This document shows, piece by piece, positions 8,784 through 17,918 of a stretch of DNA of 64,000 nucleotides; position 1 is the stretch's first letter, and each line of letters opens with the position of its first letter. The notes under the pieces were generated by a model. The model ran no database searches, was not told the DNA's origin, and saw nothing but the letters and a program-made list of their open reading frames with translations. The translations under genes and the position numbers were made by a program. The stretch comes from Dryocola sp031988645 (lineage in GTDB: Bacteria > Pseudomonadota > Gammaproteobacteria > Enterobacterales > Enterobacteriaceae). The DNA is taken from contig NZ_CP150452.1 of assembly GCF_051307045.1 (NCBI RefSeq), positions 868,001 through 932,000 on the forward strand, read 5' to 3'.

Positions 8784-9312
8784 ATGAAATTAAAATTAAT
8801 TGCTCTGGCTATCCCGGCAATCTTCGCAGCATCTTCTGCTTTCGCCGTTGAAGGTGAATCCAGCACTGTTAATTTCACCGGTAAAGTTGTGGAAACTTCC
8901 TGTAGTCTGAATGCTGGCTCTAAAGGCCCAGACGGTACCGATGGGTGATGTTGCTGTCAGCGTATTTACTGGAGCAGGTACTACCTCCCAGGAAAAACCG
9001 TTCTCTATTACTCTCGAAGGTTGTGATACAGCCACCAACCCGGGCTCTGTTTCAATCGTCTTCAGCGGTAATGCTGTGAGCGGCAAGGATGATACTCTGG
9101 CAACTTCTGCTGTGGCAACTACCAACGTCGGTCTTCAAATCCTTCAGGCTGGCGCACCATTGGTAATTGATGGTTCTACTGCTTCTGCTGGTCAGACAAT
9201 GGTTGACGGCAGCAACGAACTGGCATTTGCCGCTCGTTATATCGCACTCGACGATGATGTCGCCGCTGGTGACGCTAATGCATCAGCTAACTTCACTGTG
9301 AACTACCAGTAA
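8784..9312 (+). CDS. Major fimbrial subunit (type 1 pilin family), apparent frameshift
   Basis: Pilin exported through the Sec system and assembled by the chaperone and usher encoded next. The signal peptide (MKLKLIALAIPAIFAASSAFA) is followed by a type 1 pilin pattern: GKVVETSCSLNAGSKG with the first conserved Cys, a second Cys in LEGCDTATNPGS, and a C-terminal donor strand ANFTVNYQ with the penultimate-aromatic signature. As read, the frame ends at a TGA at 8946-8948. Removing one C from GGCCC at 8925-8929 gives ...GSKGQTVPMGDVAVSV... and a 175-residue pilin. The gene lies 50 bases before the chaperone and is the first and probably most highly expressed gene of the operon. Confidence 0.85.
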
Positions 9313-9362
9313 GTCGTATCGCGCCGATTAATTTTGGTCGGCGCTTTATTTAGGAGGATACC

Positions 9363-10068
9363 ATGCCAATCTTTTTACATAATAAAATGTGGAGTGTTTC
9401 TATACTACTCCTCGCCAGCCTGATGCCCGCGCTGACTCAGGCCAGCGGCGGTGTTGTGCTGGGGGGAACCCGGATTATTTATCCTGCAGGCCAGAAAGAA
9501 ACCAGTATTTCAGCTCATAATACTTCAGAAGACTCCCGTTTTATGGTTCAGTCCTGGGTTGAGGACAGTGACGGCAATAAAGCTAAAGATTTTATTGTTA
9601 CACCGCCCCTGTATGTCAGTAACCCACAAAGCGAAAACACACTGCGTCTGATGTATGCCGGTCCAAAGTTGCCTTCAGACCGTGAAACGCTGTATTACCT
9701 CGTTTCAAAGGCCATTCCTGCTGTCGACAAGAATGCAGTGGAAGGTAAAAATCTTCTGATATTGTCAGCTGCTACCCGCATCAAATTGTTTGTCCGCCCG
9801 GCCGGAATTCACCCTTCGCCTGATGAGGGCCCCAAAGAAACTGACATTTAGTCGCGAAGGACATAAAGCCATCGTTAAAAACCCTACGCCGTATTACATT
9901 ACATTGACCGCAATTAAAGCCGATGGTCAGCCGACCAAAGAATCCGTTATGGTTCCACCATCCGGATCGGAAGACATTAATTTACCTTCTGCCCGGGCGG
10001 CGTCTCTGAGTTATCAGACCATCAATGACTATGGCGGCCTGACGGAAGAAATTATCTGGAAGTTCTGA
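9363..10068 (+). CDS. Periplasmic fimbrial chaperone (PapD/FimC type), apparent frameshift
   Basis: Two-domain immunoglobulin-like chaperone that caps pilin subunits by donor-strand complementation. The signal peptide ends near TQASG. The mature start GVVLGGTRIIYPAGQKETSI contains the conserved Arg of strand A1, and YYLVSKAIP and ATRIKLFVRPAG are the usual G1-region motifs. The frame breaks in GGGCCCC at 9827-9833. Deleting one base restores ...RPAGIHPSPDE(A/G)PKKLTFSREG..., continuing through NPTPYYITL to a 234-residue protein, normal for the family. Ninety-one bases separate it from the usher gene. Confidence 0.87.
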
Positions 10069-10159
10069 GTCCGTTTTATTCCTTATTAAAATAATTTGCT
10101 CTTATTTTATATATTTCCTCTGCTATTTATAATATAGCAAGTGTACGGGTTGACCAAAA

Positions 10160-12739
10160 ATGTATTCATTCAAAAAGGCCAAGCTTGCTTTATTTATCTC
10201 CGGTTTATCTGCTTTTCCTGCCCATGCAGAAATGTATTTCCCGACGGAACTTATTTCCATGGATGGAGAGGGTGCGGTTGATTTATCGCAGTTTCGTGCA
10301 GATGGCTCCCAGTTGCCTGGGGCGTATATGGTTGAGATTTATCTTAACCAGAACTTCATTTCCCGCCAGTCTGTCCGCTTTGATGCTATCCCTGCTGGCG
10401 AAAAGTCCCGGGACGGCACTGGTCTGCTCCCCTGTCTGAACAGGGATATGCTGAATAATGCGGGAGTGAAAGTTGAACTGTTTCCGGCACTGATGGCGAT
10501 GAAGAACGATCAGTGTGTCAACCTGGCTGAGCATGTGCCGGGTGCCTTTACGTTGTTCGATTTCCCTAAAATGCGTCTGGATCTCAGTGTTCCACAATTG
10601 GTTACCCGCAACCGGGCAGGTGGTGAAACAGATCCGGCGCTATGGGATGATGGCATTAACGCTGCCCTCATGAATTACAGCTTCAGTGGCAGCAACCGTT
10701 TCGGCAGCAATAACGATGGCACCAGTTACTTTCTGCGTCTGTCCAGCGGCCTGAATCTGGGAAGCTGGCGTCTTCGCGATGACCGGAGCTGGAATTATTA
10801 TGAAAGCAATTATGGAAAACATCAGCAATGGCAGCGCATGAGAACCTTCGCAGAGCGCTCTATTATTCCGCTGAAGAGCAGCCTTGTTGTCGGAGAAAGC
10901 ACAACCGGAAGCGATATTTTTGATTCACTCGCATTTCGCGGCGTTCAGCTCGCCAGCGACGATAATATGCTCCCGGATACCCTGCGCGGATTCGCACCTG
11001 TGGTACGTGGAGTAGCGGAAAGTAATGCGGAAGTCAGTATCAGCCAGAATGGATATATTATTTACCGGACTACTGTTTCACCGGGTGCTTTTGAAATAAC
11101 CGATCTGAGTCCCATGTACTCCAGCGGAGACCTCGAAGTCAGGGTTAAGGAAGCCAGTGGCAGGATTAATACGTTTACTGTCCCTTACTCGACGCTTCCC
11201 GCCCTGCAGCGTGAAGGGCGTATGAAATACAGTCTGACCGCCGGTCGATACCTTGGCAGCAGCGATAGTTATCAGGATCCGGCCTTCGCCCAGGGAACCC
11301 TGATGTGGGGATTACCTCATAATGTCACGCTTTACGGTGGAACACAGTTCTCATCTGAATACCTTGCCGTTCAGTCCGGAGCAGGCATTAATATGGGCAG
11401 TCTGGGGGCCGTATCCGCCGATGTCACGCATGCGAACAGCTCGCTGACCGATGGCACCGAACACAAGGGACAGTCCCTGCGTTTTCTTTACGCGCATGCC
11501 TTCAACCCGACGGGCACTACGTTCCGTCTGACGGGCTACCGCTATTCCACCAGGGGATTCCATACGCTGGATGAAACCGCCCTGAAAACCATGACCGGTC
11601 GGCGAAATGACCATTCCGGGCTTGATAATAATGGGCAACCCATTGTTGATACATGGTCTGATTACTACAGCCTCTACAATAACCGACGGGCCCGATTTGA
11701 GGCCAATGTTTCCCAGTCCCTGGGGGATTATGGCTCTGTCTGGATCACCGGTGTTCGTGAGAGTTACTGGAATACGTCATCCGGGAATGACTCATTCCGT
11801 GCGGGCTACAGTAACTCGATCGGCCCCGTTAACTATTCGGTGAACTACAGCTATTCACGGTACAGAAACGAGAATGCACCGTCATATAAGGACCATAACA
11901 TCAACCTTTCTCTGTCTGTTCCCCTTAACAGGTTGTTCTCATGGTCCTCAGATAAACCAGTCTATGCCACCGTTAATGGCAGTCGTGACGGTCGTGGCAA
12001 TGTCAGCCAGCAGTCCGGACTGAGTGGCCAGCTGTTGGAAAACAGAAACCTGGACTGGAACGTCTCTCAGGGTTACAGCCGTAGCCAGGGAACTCAGGGA
12101 ACTAGCGGTAACGCCGGGCTGAGATACCGGGGAGGATACGGTAACACTGACCTCGGTTACAGCTACAGCAGTGACTGGCAACAGATGAGTTATGGTATCT
12201 CCGGGGGGGCTCTACTCCATCGTGATGGCCTGACCATCGGCCAGCCGCTCGGTGAAACCAGTGTACTGGTTGCCACGCCCGGCGTTTCAGGCGTGGGGAT
12301 CACAAATGAACCTGGGGTATCGACAGACTGGCAGGGCTACACCATCAAACCTTATGCCTCGGCTTACCGTGAAAACCGCATACAGGTGAATACCCGTGCG
12401 CTCGATGACCTGACGGATGTTGAAGACTCGATACTCCGCGTGATCCCTACCAAAGGGGCCGTCGTTCGCGCCGAATTTAAAGCTCGTCGTGGTTATCGGG
12501 TGTTAATGACGCTGACTCATAACGGACGTCCTTTACCGTTTGGGGCAATAGTTGCATCAAAAGACAACAGCAGCATTGTGGCTGACGGTGGCCAGGTTTA
12601 TTTGTCTGGCATGGAAGAGAAAGGTGTGGTTACCGCCAGCTGGGGAGAGGATGCGCGACAAAACTGCCAGGCAGACTATCACCTGACTCCGTCAGATGTT
12701 GTGGACTCAATCATACGCATTAACGGCGTTTGCCGGTAA
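10160..12739 (+). CDS. Outer-membrane fimbrial usher
   Basis: An 859-residue usher of the FimD/PapC family. It shows a signal peptide (residues 1-23, ending PAHAEM), the N-terminal periplasmic domain with the YFPTELISMDGEGAVDLSQF block, a 24-strand barrel and plug region (RGFAPVVRGVAESNAEVSIS and the following YIIYRTTVSPGAFEITDLSP are usher hallmarks), and a C-terminal domain with GAIVASKDNSS and a Cys pair at the end (DARQNCQADY and INGVCR). It secretes and polymerises subunits from chaperone complexes. The frame is intact and long. A minor-subunit gene starts 16 bases downstream. Length is typical. Confidence 0.96.
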   Translation: MYSFKKAKLALFISGLSAFPAHAEMYFPTELISMDGEGAVDLSQFRADGSQLPGAYMVEIYLNQNFISRQSVRFDAIPAGEKSRDGTGLLPCLNRDMLNNAGVKVELFPALMAMKNDQCVNLAEHVPGAFTLFDFPKMRLDLSVPQLVTRNRAGGETDPALWDDGINAALMNYSFSGSNRFGSNNDGTSYFLRLSSGLNLGSWRLRDDRSWNYYESNYGKHQQWQRMRTFAERSIIPLKSSLVVGESTTGSDIFDSLAFRGVQLASDDNMLPDTLRGFAPVVRGVAESNAEVSISQNGYIIYRTTVSPGAFEITDLSPMYSSGDLEVRVKEASGRINTFTVPYSTLPALQREGRMKYSLTAGRYLGSSDSYQDPAFAQGTLMWGLPHNVTLYGGTQFSSEYLAVQSGAGINMGSLGAVSADVTHANSSLTDGTEHKGQSLRFLYAHAFNPTGTTFRLTGYRYSTRGFHTLDETALKTMTGRRNDHSGLDNNGQPIVDTWSDYYSLYNNRRARFEANVSQSLGDYGSVWITGVRESYWNTSSGNDSFRAGYSNSIGPVNYSVNYSYSRYRNENAPSYKDHNINLSLSVPLNRLFSWSSDKPVYATVNGSRDGRGNVSQQSGLSGQLLENRNLDWNVSQGYSRSQGTQGTSGNAGLRYRGGYGNTDLGYSYSSDWQQMSYGISGGALLHRDGLTIGQPLGETSVLVATPGVSGVGITNEPGVSTDWQGYTIKPYASAYRENRIQVNTRALDDLTDVEDSILRVIPTKGAVVRAEFKARRGYRVLMTLTHNGRPLPFGAIVASKDNSSIVADGGQVYLSGMEEKGVVTASWGEDARQNCQADYHLTPSDVVDSIIRINGVCR

Positions 12740-12755
12740 CAGAAGAGAGTAAATT

Positions 12756-13280
12756 ATGATTAAAGCGCTCACTAAACTGGCGATGTCTGTAATCCTGGCT
12801 ACTGGATTAATATATCCTCCCGCAGCGATGGCTGCTCCGCAATCGGTGTCGATACCCATTTCGGTAACGGTCCGGGGGGAAACCTGCAAATTTGCTGTAA
12901 GCAGTCAGGCCTTCACACTGGCGGATATTGGTGTACTTCATCTTCAAAATTATACTTATTCTCAGAATATTATAGACGTTCCAGTGTCGATAGATTGTTC
13001 ATTTTCAGGTCTTTCGTCCATCAAGATAAAAGTTACTGGAACCCCTCATCCACAAAATAATACATTCTATAATAATACGGGAGCGGCAAAAGGAGTTGGT
13101 CTTAGTTTTATGAATACTTCTTATACGGCTCTTGCATATGGCACAACAGTTTCAGTCCCCCTTACTAATGAAAAGGGGAATTACAATTTTAAGGCGGGGT
13201 ATCATCGTGTAACTCCTACCGCGCCGCTTAGTGGTGGAAGTTTTGCATCGTCGGTGACGTTAACTTTCATGTACGATTAA
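12756..13280 (+). CDS. Minor fimbrial subunit
   Basis: A 174-residue pilin-fold protein. The signal peptide runs to AAMAA, Cys residues sit in VRGETCKFAV and VSIDCSFSGL, and it ends with the donor-strand motif SSVTLTFMYD. It is one domain long, so it lacks the separate lectin domain of two-domain adhesins such as FimH. It could be an adaptor, a terminator or a single-domain adhesin. Base composition is more AT-rich than in the usher gene. It is the last gene of the operon, with a strong terminator 58 bases on. Confidence 0.85.
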   Translation: MIKALTKLAMSVILATGLIYPPAAMAAPQSVSIPISVTVRGETCKFAVSSQAFTLADIGVLHLQNYTYSQNIIDVPVSIDCSFSGLSSIKIKVTGTPHPQNNTFYNNTGAAKGVGLSFMNTSYTALAYGTTVSVPLTNEKGNYNFKAGYHRVTPTAPLSGGSFASSVTLTFMYD

Positions 13281-13337
13281 TACTTATATGATTTCTTCTT
13301 CCTCTTAGACAGTGTGGCGGAATACATGGGTGAAATT

Positions 13338-13380
13338 CAGACATCAGGTGATGAGCTCCTGATGTCTGACCATGTTTTTT
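13338..13380 (+). terminator. Rho-independent terminator of the fimbrial operon
   Basis: CAGACATCAGG (13338-13348) and CCTGATGTCTG (13358-13368) make a perfect 11-bp stem with a 9-base loop. A T run ends at 13380. Confidence 0.85.
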
Positions 13381-13532
13381 AAAGTCGGTTCTGGCGAAGA
13401 TAATTCGATAAACACCCGAGGAAGACGAGGCTTAATTTTGACGCATGGATTGCTTTTTGTGGGAATATTAAACGGAAAATGTGTTTAAGCATATTTTTGG
13501 TTGATGTTTATTTTCTTCAATATGGTAAATTC

Positions 13533-13637
13533 ATGATTCGACTAATTATTGCAGCAATGACTTTAATCTCAATGACAGCGCACGCAGGCGAACTTTTATG
13601 CGAGTTTGGCCCAGGAACGTTGATTCGACTTTCCTAA
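13533..13637 (+). pseudogene. Start of a small secreted protein, truncated
   Basis: A 34-codon frame begins with a good signal peptide (MIRLIIAAMTLISMTAHAGE) and stops after LLCEFGPGTLIRLS. The mature part is too short to be a domain, so this looks like the 5' end of a lost gene. The rest of the stretch to 13891 shows no gene I can support. A minus-strand frame at 13596-13829 exists but has no start context or family signature. Confidence 0.3.
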
Positions 13638-13891
13638 TAAAACTCGATCCCGTGTAACAAAGGAAAAGGGCTTGCAGGGATTGGATATAAACCCCAGAGC
13701 AAGCAGTGCAATATGTAACCATCGGAAATAGATGAATGCGGCTTTATGAGCGGCTCTGTGAATAGGTGTATCGAAGGATACAGCCTTCGTCTGAGTGCAG
13801 TCATGTATAACCGGTGAGAAATATGGCAAAGGGAGGCTTTGAATCAGTCACCTTTGCCCATTCCAATATCACTTATTCTCATGGAGCTACC

Positions 13892-14683
13892 ATGCGCACC
13901 TTCTGTACCCTGCTGGCTGTCCTGCCTACCTTCGTCGAGGCCGCCACCTACCAGACACAGTGCATCGCACCCTTGCTTAATGGCCAATCGCACACAATAA
14001 CGCCTTTGCTCGCCTCGAACGCCCCACCCGGATTGTGCACATCATTCACACTCCTCGGGGACATGTGCGCCGAACGCATGATATCGACAACACCCAAAGT
14101 CCTTGAATGCGTGGAATATATAGAACAATCTGGCTCCGGCTCAACGGCACCGATCACTGCCACGCCCAGCCACGCACTGGGACAAACGTTCTACGGGGGA
14201 ATCACCATTGACGGTGTAATGGTCGAGAACTGGACTCAAACCACTTCCCTCAATGTGCGGGTGAAAGCCCTTCATCCGTCTGTGCAGCCATTACACTGCG
14301 CCTCAACACGTGTGCAATTTACTATATCGACCAAGTCCAACCATCTGCAACCACCGTACGTCGTGACAACCAATATTGCAATACCGTCATCCGACATCGT
14401 CCTCGGACAAGCGGTTCTTCACCTTGACGATAACATCTCCGTCGGCGGACGTGACCGTGATGTCAAAATAGGGGCGTTTACTACGTCCGGGACGCGGGCC
14501 CGCACCACCGTCGTACGCACCACCCCACCACCAATTTTCGGTACAATCAAAATTGATGGTGCAACACTCGCGGAAAAACAAATCGTACTCGACGGGCCCA
14601 CTACAACGGTAACATACACACCCAATACGAACATGGCACGCACCATACACGAATCTATACTTATGACCACGTCCTGCCTATGA
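13892..14683 (+). CDS. Orphan secreted protein, 263 residues
   Basis: I do not recognise a family. ATG 13892 follows GGAG at a suitable distance and is preferred over an upstream in-frame ATG because it begins a signal peptide (MRTFCTLLAVLPTFVEAA). The mature protein is rich in Thr, Ser and Val and has several Cys: YQTQC, GLCTSF, GDMCAER, LECVEY, PLHCAST and a final TSCL. There is a short Pro run (TTPPPIFG), and the pattern suggests a beta-rich, disulfide-bonded extracellular protein. Codon use is rich in C-ending and ACA/CAC codons, unlike the AT-rich pilin gene upstream, which points to separate acquisition. It lies between the fimbrial operon and a MarT/FidL-like regulatory pair, so it could be a surface factor or a tip protein. 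Confidence 0.6.
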   Translation: MRTFCTLLAVLPTFVEAATYQTQCIAPLLNGQSHTITPLLASNAPPGLCTSFTLLGDMCAERMISTTPKVLECVEYIEQSGSGSTAPITATPSHALGQTFYGGITIDGVMVENWTQTTSLNVRVKALHPSVQPLHCASTRVQFTISTKSNHLQPPYVVTTNIAIPSSDIVLGQAVLHLDDNISVGGRDRDVKIGAFTTSGTRARTTVVRTTPPPIFGTIKIDGATLAEKQIVLDGPTTTVTYTPNTNMARTIHESILMTTSCL

Positions 14684-14975
14684 ACATCGCGCACTCCGCG
14701 TAACCGACTTCGTACCATCGGGGGGCGTTAGGCCAAACGCCCCACCCCATCCGGCCCCCCCCCAAGATTCGCGGAACGTTCCCACCACTGCATCCATCCT
14801 GTGAAACCACGGATGCCACGGGCACCCTGGGGCCGGGGGCTCCTCGCCCCCTCCTAATATCGCGTGGCACCCGGCCTGGACCAACAAACGGATCGGCGTC
14901 GGTACTGTGCAACCCCGCCGCTTACGAACTGCTCACAGCACTGTCGTTCGTGTGACGTGCGTCACATCGTTGGGT
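14684..14975. other. GC-rich non-coding segment with hairpins
   Basis: About 290 bases with C-runs and G-runs unlike the rest of the island. GGGGCGTT (14722-14729) and AACGCCCC (14736-14743) form a clear hairpin. G- and C-tracts around 14755-14765 and 14829-14853 could form further stems. It sits between two convergent genes and may terminate both, although no T run follows. Confidence 0.4.
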
Positions 14976-15465
14976 TCACTCATACTTGCTGCAATAGAAC
15001 AACGGTGTTGTTCCCAGCAATATGAACACCGGCACGTCATTTCCGTCAAATGCCTGTGACAGCGATAAATCAGTATTCGTGTTAGCGAAAAATGGGGGCA
15101 GATGCGGGAGGCTTGGATTTTTCTCACCTTCGTCGCCGAAATAGCTGCGGATTTCTGTTGCCGTTAAGAGATACCGGCCACGATCTTCCTGGTACGTGAA
15201 TGACATCGAACGATCGATCGTAAAGCGCTTTCCGCTGGCAAGGGCCTCCACCGTTGATAGCTACAGATCCGTAACCCTTCACCATGAAGCTAAAATCAAA
15301 AACGGCAGTGAACCTGAGCTCACCATGCTTCACTGTCAGTTGGCTTTTGCAGGAGTGTATTGACGTTCGGGAAGGTAGACGGTTTACCACTACCGAATAA
15401 ATCAGTATTGTAAGAACAGCCGTGAGTACCAAAAGGATTCCGATTTTAATTGTGCGTTTTTTCAT
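14976..15465 (-). CDS. FidL-like inner-membrane protein, apparent frameshift
   Basis: A 162-residue protein with one N-terminal membrane anchor (MKKRTIKIGILLVLTAVLTI) and a periplasmic domain (HSCKSQLTVKHGELRFTAVF then DFSFMVKGYGSVAINGG). The layout and the Cys/Phe pattern resemble FidL, encoded beside the ToxR-like regulator MarT in Salmonella SPI-3. The frame breaks at 15242-15246; deleting one base from the GGGCC run (plus strand) joins NGG to LASGKRFTIDRSMSF. The start overlaps the end of the MarT-like gene by 20 bases, indicating translational coupling. Its likely job is to stabilise or gate the membrane regulator, as ToxS does for ToxR (inference). Confidence 0.7.
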
Positions 15466-16216
15466 CGAAAGGATCCATGATAATAAATATCTGACATTGT
15501 CGCGCTTGGGTTGTATACCCTGAACAGGCGAGAAGACTTTTTCGTTCTCCACCTGCGGCGACAGTAATAAATATTGTCAAATCTTCACTGCAAGTTATTC
15601 CGGCACGCTGAAGTAAAAAGTTAACTTTATTATCCGTAAGATTGCCTAGGGAACTGTAAATCTGGCATCGCTGCTGCTGTATGAGAGTATAATTGCTGAA
15701 AATATTTTCTTTTTTTTTGCTGGATTTTTGCCATGTTAAAAAAATGATACAGCAAAATATAATAATAGCCGCTGTTGACAAATATCCGCCAACTCTCAAA
15801 AAGGAATGCCAGCGATGTTGATTGCGTATAGGGGGATCAGATTCCGTCGCGGGAATAATACTCAGTTCGCTGCTGATCCCGATTCCCTTCCGCGTTACGG
15901 TAAAAATCACATCCGGCAGACCGACCTGTGCCAGTGACTGTCTTAAATGATGCATTGATTGGTAAAACGTATTTGGGGCGATATATTGCGAGCGTTCTTC
16001 TCCCCAGGCATAAGTAATGAGATCATTTTGGGGTATCAGTACCCCCTGGTGCTTAATTAATAACGCCAGGCATCGACAGGCTGGCTGTTGTAATTTTACT
16101 ACTTTCTGCAGATTCAAGTCCCGAAGAGTCGATTCTTCAGTGGAAAAATACAGTCTTCCGTCCAGAATATACTGCTCAGCATCCTGTAAAGATGCTGCAT
16201 CATCGTCTTTTGCCAT
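15446..16216 (-). CDS. MarT/ToxR-like membrane-bound transcriptional regulator
   Basis: A 256-residue regulator with an OmpR/PhoB-type winged helix at residues ~15-115 (LQQPACRCLALLIKHQGVLI, then NDLITYAWGE, and TFYQSMHHLRQSLAQVGL as recognition helix region, VTRKGIGI as wing). One transmembrane segment follows near residues 143-161 (YLSTAAIIIFCCIIFLTW) and then a short periplasmic part containing four Cys. This one-component architecture senses an external signal and binds DNA from the membrane. It is coupled to the FidL-like gene. By analogy with MarT, which activates the adhesin gene misL, the neighbouring fimbrial operon or the orphan secreted protein are the obvious targets. Confidence 0.84.
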   Translation of the reverse strand: MAKDDDAASLQDAEQYILDGRLYFSTEESTLRDLNLQKVVKLQQPACRCLALLIKHQGVLIPQNDLITYAWGEERSQYIAPNTFYQSMHHLRQSLAQVGLPDVIFTVTRKGIGISSELSIIPATESDPPIRNQHRWHSFLRVGGYLSTAAIIIFCCIIFLTWQKSSKKKENIFSNYTLIQQQRCQIYSSLGNLTDNKVNFLLQRAGITCSEDLTIFITVAAGGERKSLLACSGYTTQARQCQIFIIMDPFDEKTHN

Positions 16217-16365
16217 GATACGCTCTTTATGTAACTGGTTGATCTTTTTTACATAAGTTCTCTTAGGTTGTTATTTAACCTTAGCTAAATCTTTAGTTGT
16301 TTCCACTTTTATCTGTTTGCGTAAAATCGCCGCTCAGTTTTCCACATCAGATAGGTGATTTTATT

Positions 16366-16647
16366 ATGAATACCCACTCTCTTAGTCTTAAGGATCAGGT
16401 CGTACTGCAATATCTTATTACCCGTGCAGCAGAAACGAACGGTGACGGGGTACGCTCCCGGGAAATAGCGGATTCGTGCGGACTTGATATTTATAGCGCA
16501 CGCTATGCGCTCCTGAAACTCACCCGCATGGGATATGTTGCGCGTAACCACGCCGCTGGCGCAAAACGACATTCTTGGCTACCCGTGAAGGACTCGGTGC
16601 CCACCGTTGCGCATCAAAGGAGCGCATACTGCCAGTCAGTAAATTGA
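16366..16647 (+). CDS. PapI/FaeA-like small winged-helix regulator
   Basis: A 93-residue protein. Residues 5-62 form a winged-helix pattern (LSLKDQVVLQYLITRAAETN, RSREIADSCGLDIYSARYAL, LTRMGYV) like the small fimbrial regulators PapI and FaeA. The 30-residue tail looks unstructured and may be extended into the opposite gene. Start MNTHSLSL has a fair upstream context. PapI works with Lrp and Dam at paired GATC sites, but I saw no such pair in the fimbrial leader at 8080-8783, so that mechanism cannot be assumed. The gene runs head-on into a LuxR-type gene and overlaps its 3' end by 128 bases. Confidence 0.6.
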   Translation: MNTHSLSLKDQVVLQYLITRAAETNGDGVRSREIADSCGLDIYSARYALLKLTRMGYVARNHAAGAKRHSWLPVKDSVPTVAHQRSAYCQSVN

Positions 16648-17113
16648 GCTTCCTTTCCCAGAGTGTAAGGCGCATGGCGAGCTGCGAAAGGTTGCGTACA
16701 CCCAGTTTATTTTCTACCCGTGCTTTTACCCCGTATACGGTTTTAAGGTTGATCTGAAAATGTTCTGCAACGTTGCGTACAGAGTAGCCAGCGAGCAGCC
16801 TGTTTGTCAGATTTATTTCCTTAACAGTAAGGGACAAGGGTTTTCTGAGCATGAAAGGGGCAGAGGTATGTTGCCTAAGATAGTGGTATAACTTTTCTGC
16901 TGTCATGACGCCATTACAAAGACTGATATAGGAATGTAGCGGACCCATAAAATTCTCTGCTTTATAATTTCGGATATGATAACTGGTAATGAAGGCAAGC
17001 AGGTTATCCTCCAGATCAAATGCGTTCATATTGCTTATATCGCCGTCGGCATTATTCTCCAGTAATATCTGAAGGCCGATTTTTAAAAAATAGTTTTCAG
17101 TATAGATTTGCAT
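16520..17113 (-). CDS. LuxR-type transcriptional regulator
   Basis: A 197-residue protein. The N-terminus (YTENYFLKIGLQILLENN) recalls receiver-like domains of orphan enterobacterial LuxR regulators but lacks an obvious phospho-acceptor DxxL...K arrangement. The C-terminal HTH is typical: LTVKEINLTNRLLAGYSVRN, VAEHFQINLKTVYGVKARVE, NKLGVRNLSQLA (residues ~95-150). About 45 residues after the HTH lie over the convergent PapI-like gene and are unusual for the family; a shorter ancestral product is possible. It probably controls the fimbrial genes together with the MarT-like and PapI-like proteins. Confidence 0.72.
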   Translation of the reverse strand: MQIYTENYFLKIGLQILLENNADGDISNMNAFDLEDNLLAFITSYHIRNYKAENFMGPLHSYISLCNGVMTAEKLYHYLRQHTSAPFMLRKPLSLTVKEINLTNRLLAGYSVRNVAEHFQINLKTVYGVKARVENKLGVRNLSQLAMRLTLWERKLNLLTGSMRSFDAQRWAPSPSRVAKNVVLRQRRGYAQHIPCG

Positions 17114-17918
17114 ATTTTACATTGCTGCGGAAATAATTTTATTTTTACACAGAGTGAAGAAATATATCCGGCAAGATAATCACCTTGCCAGAAGGAAAGA
17201 GTTTCCTGTTTATTTCAAAGATACTCTGACGGTCAAGGCATCATATCGATACCCGTTATCAGTTGATAAGGCACTCTACCGTATTTCACGCCATATGGCG
17301 ACTGAATATGAACCGCGTCACGATTTTCAGTTATTTTTGTCGTAATTGGAGGTATTACTCTATTTTATCGGGGGTGAGGCGGCATTTTTTTCGTTATTCT
17401 TTGAGGTGAGAAACCATATTCCCGGTTCATAACTGCCGGGGCTTCAGCATGGCATATAGGGATGTGGCGACATACATGTCTACCAGACTGGAGCATACCC
17501 CTTATGCTAATGCTGATGGCAAATCACGAGACCCGAAACGGGCAACATCAGTTTTACTATCGGATCAAAAGGATTCACCGGACTCAACACACTGGTTGGG
17601 ATCCTGCGAATGGGCATCTGATTGCCTGTTAGCTTAAGGGAAGAACTCAGATAACCGGTGGTAAGAAAAAGAGCAGCTTTCCGCTCATCATTCCGTTATC
17701 AGAAAGTTATGTGAATGGAATCATAAATCTGACTAAACACGATGCAATAACATGGACTCAAGAGGAACACTTTGTCTGTTCAATTGAGCGGTACAGAGCC
17801 GGTCTTCTCGACAATCAGCAATTGCAGGATGAATAATTAACCCGATACCTCAACATGTTTTAAAATGTATTAATGGTTTTAAAGGAAGGTTTTTAAAATG
17901 GTGATAATATAATAACGT
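17114..17918. other. Decayed right end of the island
   Basis: No gene I can support. A 63-codon frame at 17154-17345 starts with GTG and has no clear ribosome site or family. A plus-strand frame from about 17709 to 17837 reads VNGIINLTKHDAITWTQEEH and ends LLDNQQLQDE, which looks like the tail of a lost small protein. The rest is broken by stops in all frames. Confidence 0.4.

Noticed and set aside
13596..13829. Possible 77-residue gene on the minus strand
   Set aside because: No ribosome site, no signal peptide or family motif, and it lies across a decayed stretch.
17154..17345. Possible 63-residue gene near the right end of the island
   Set aside because: GTG start without a convincing ribosome site and no recognisable family; mentioned only within the decayed stretch.
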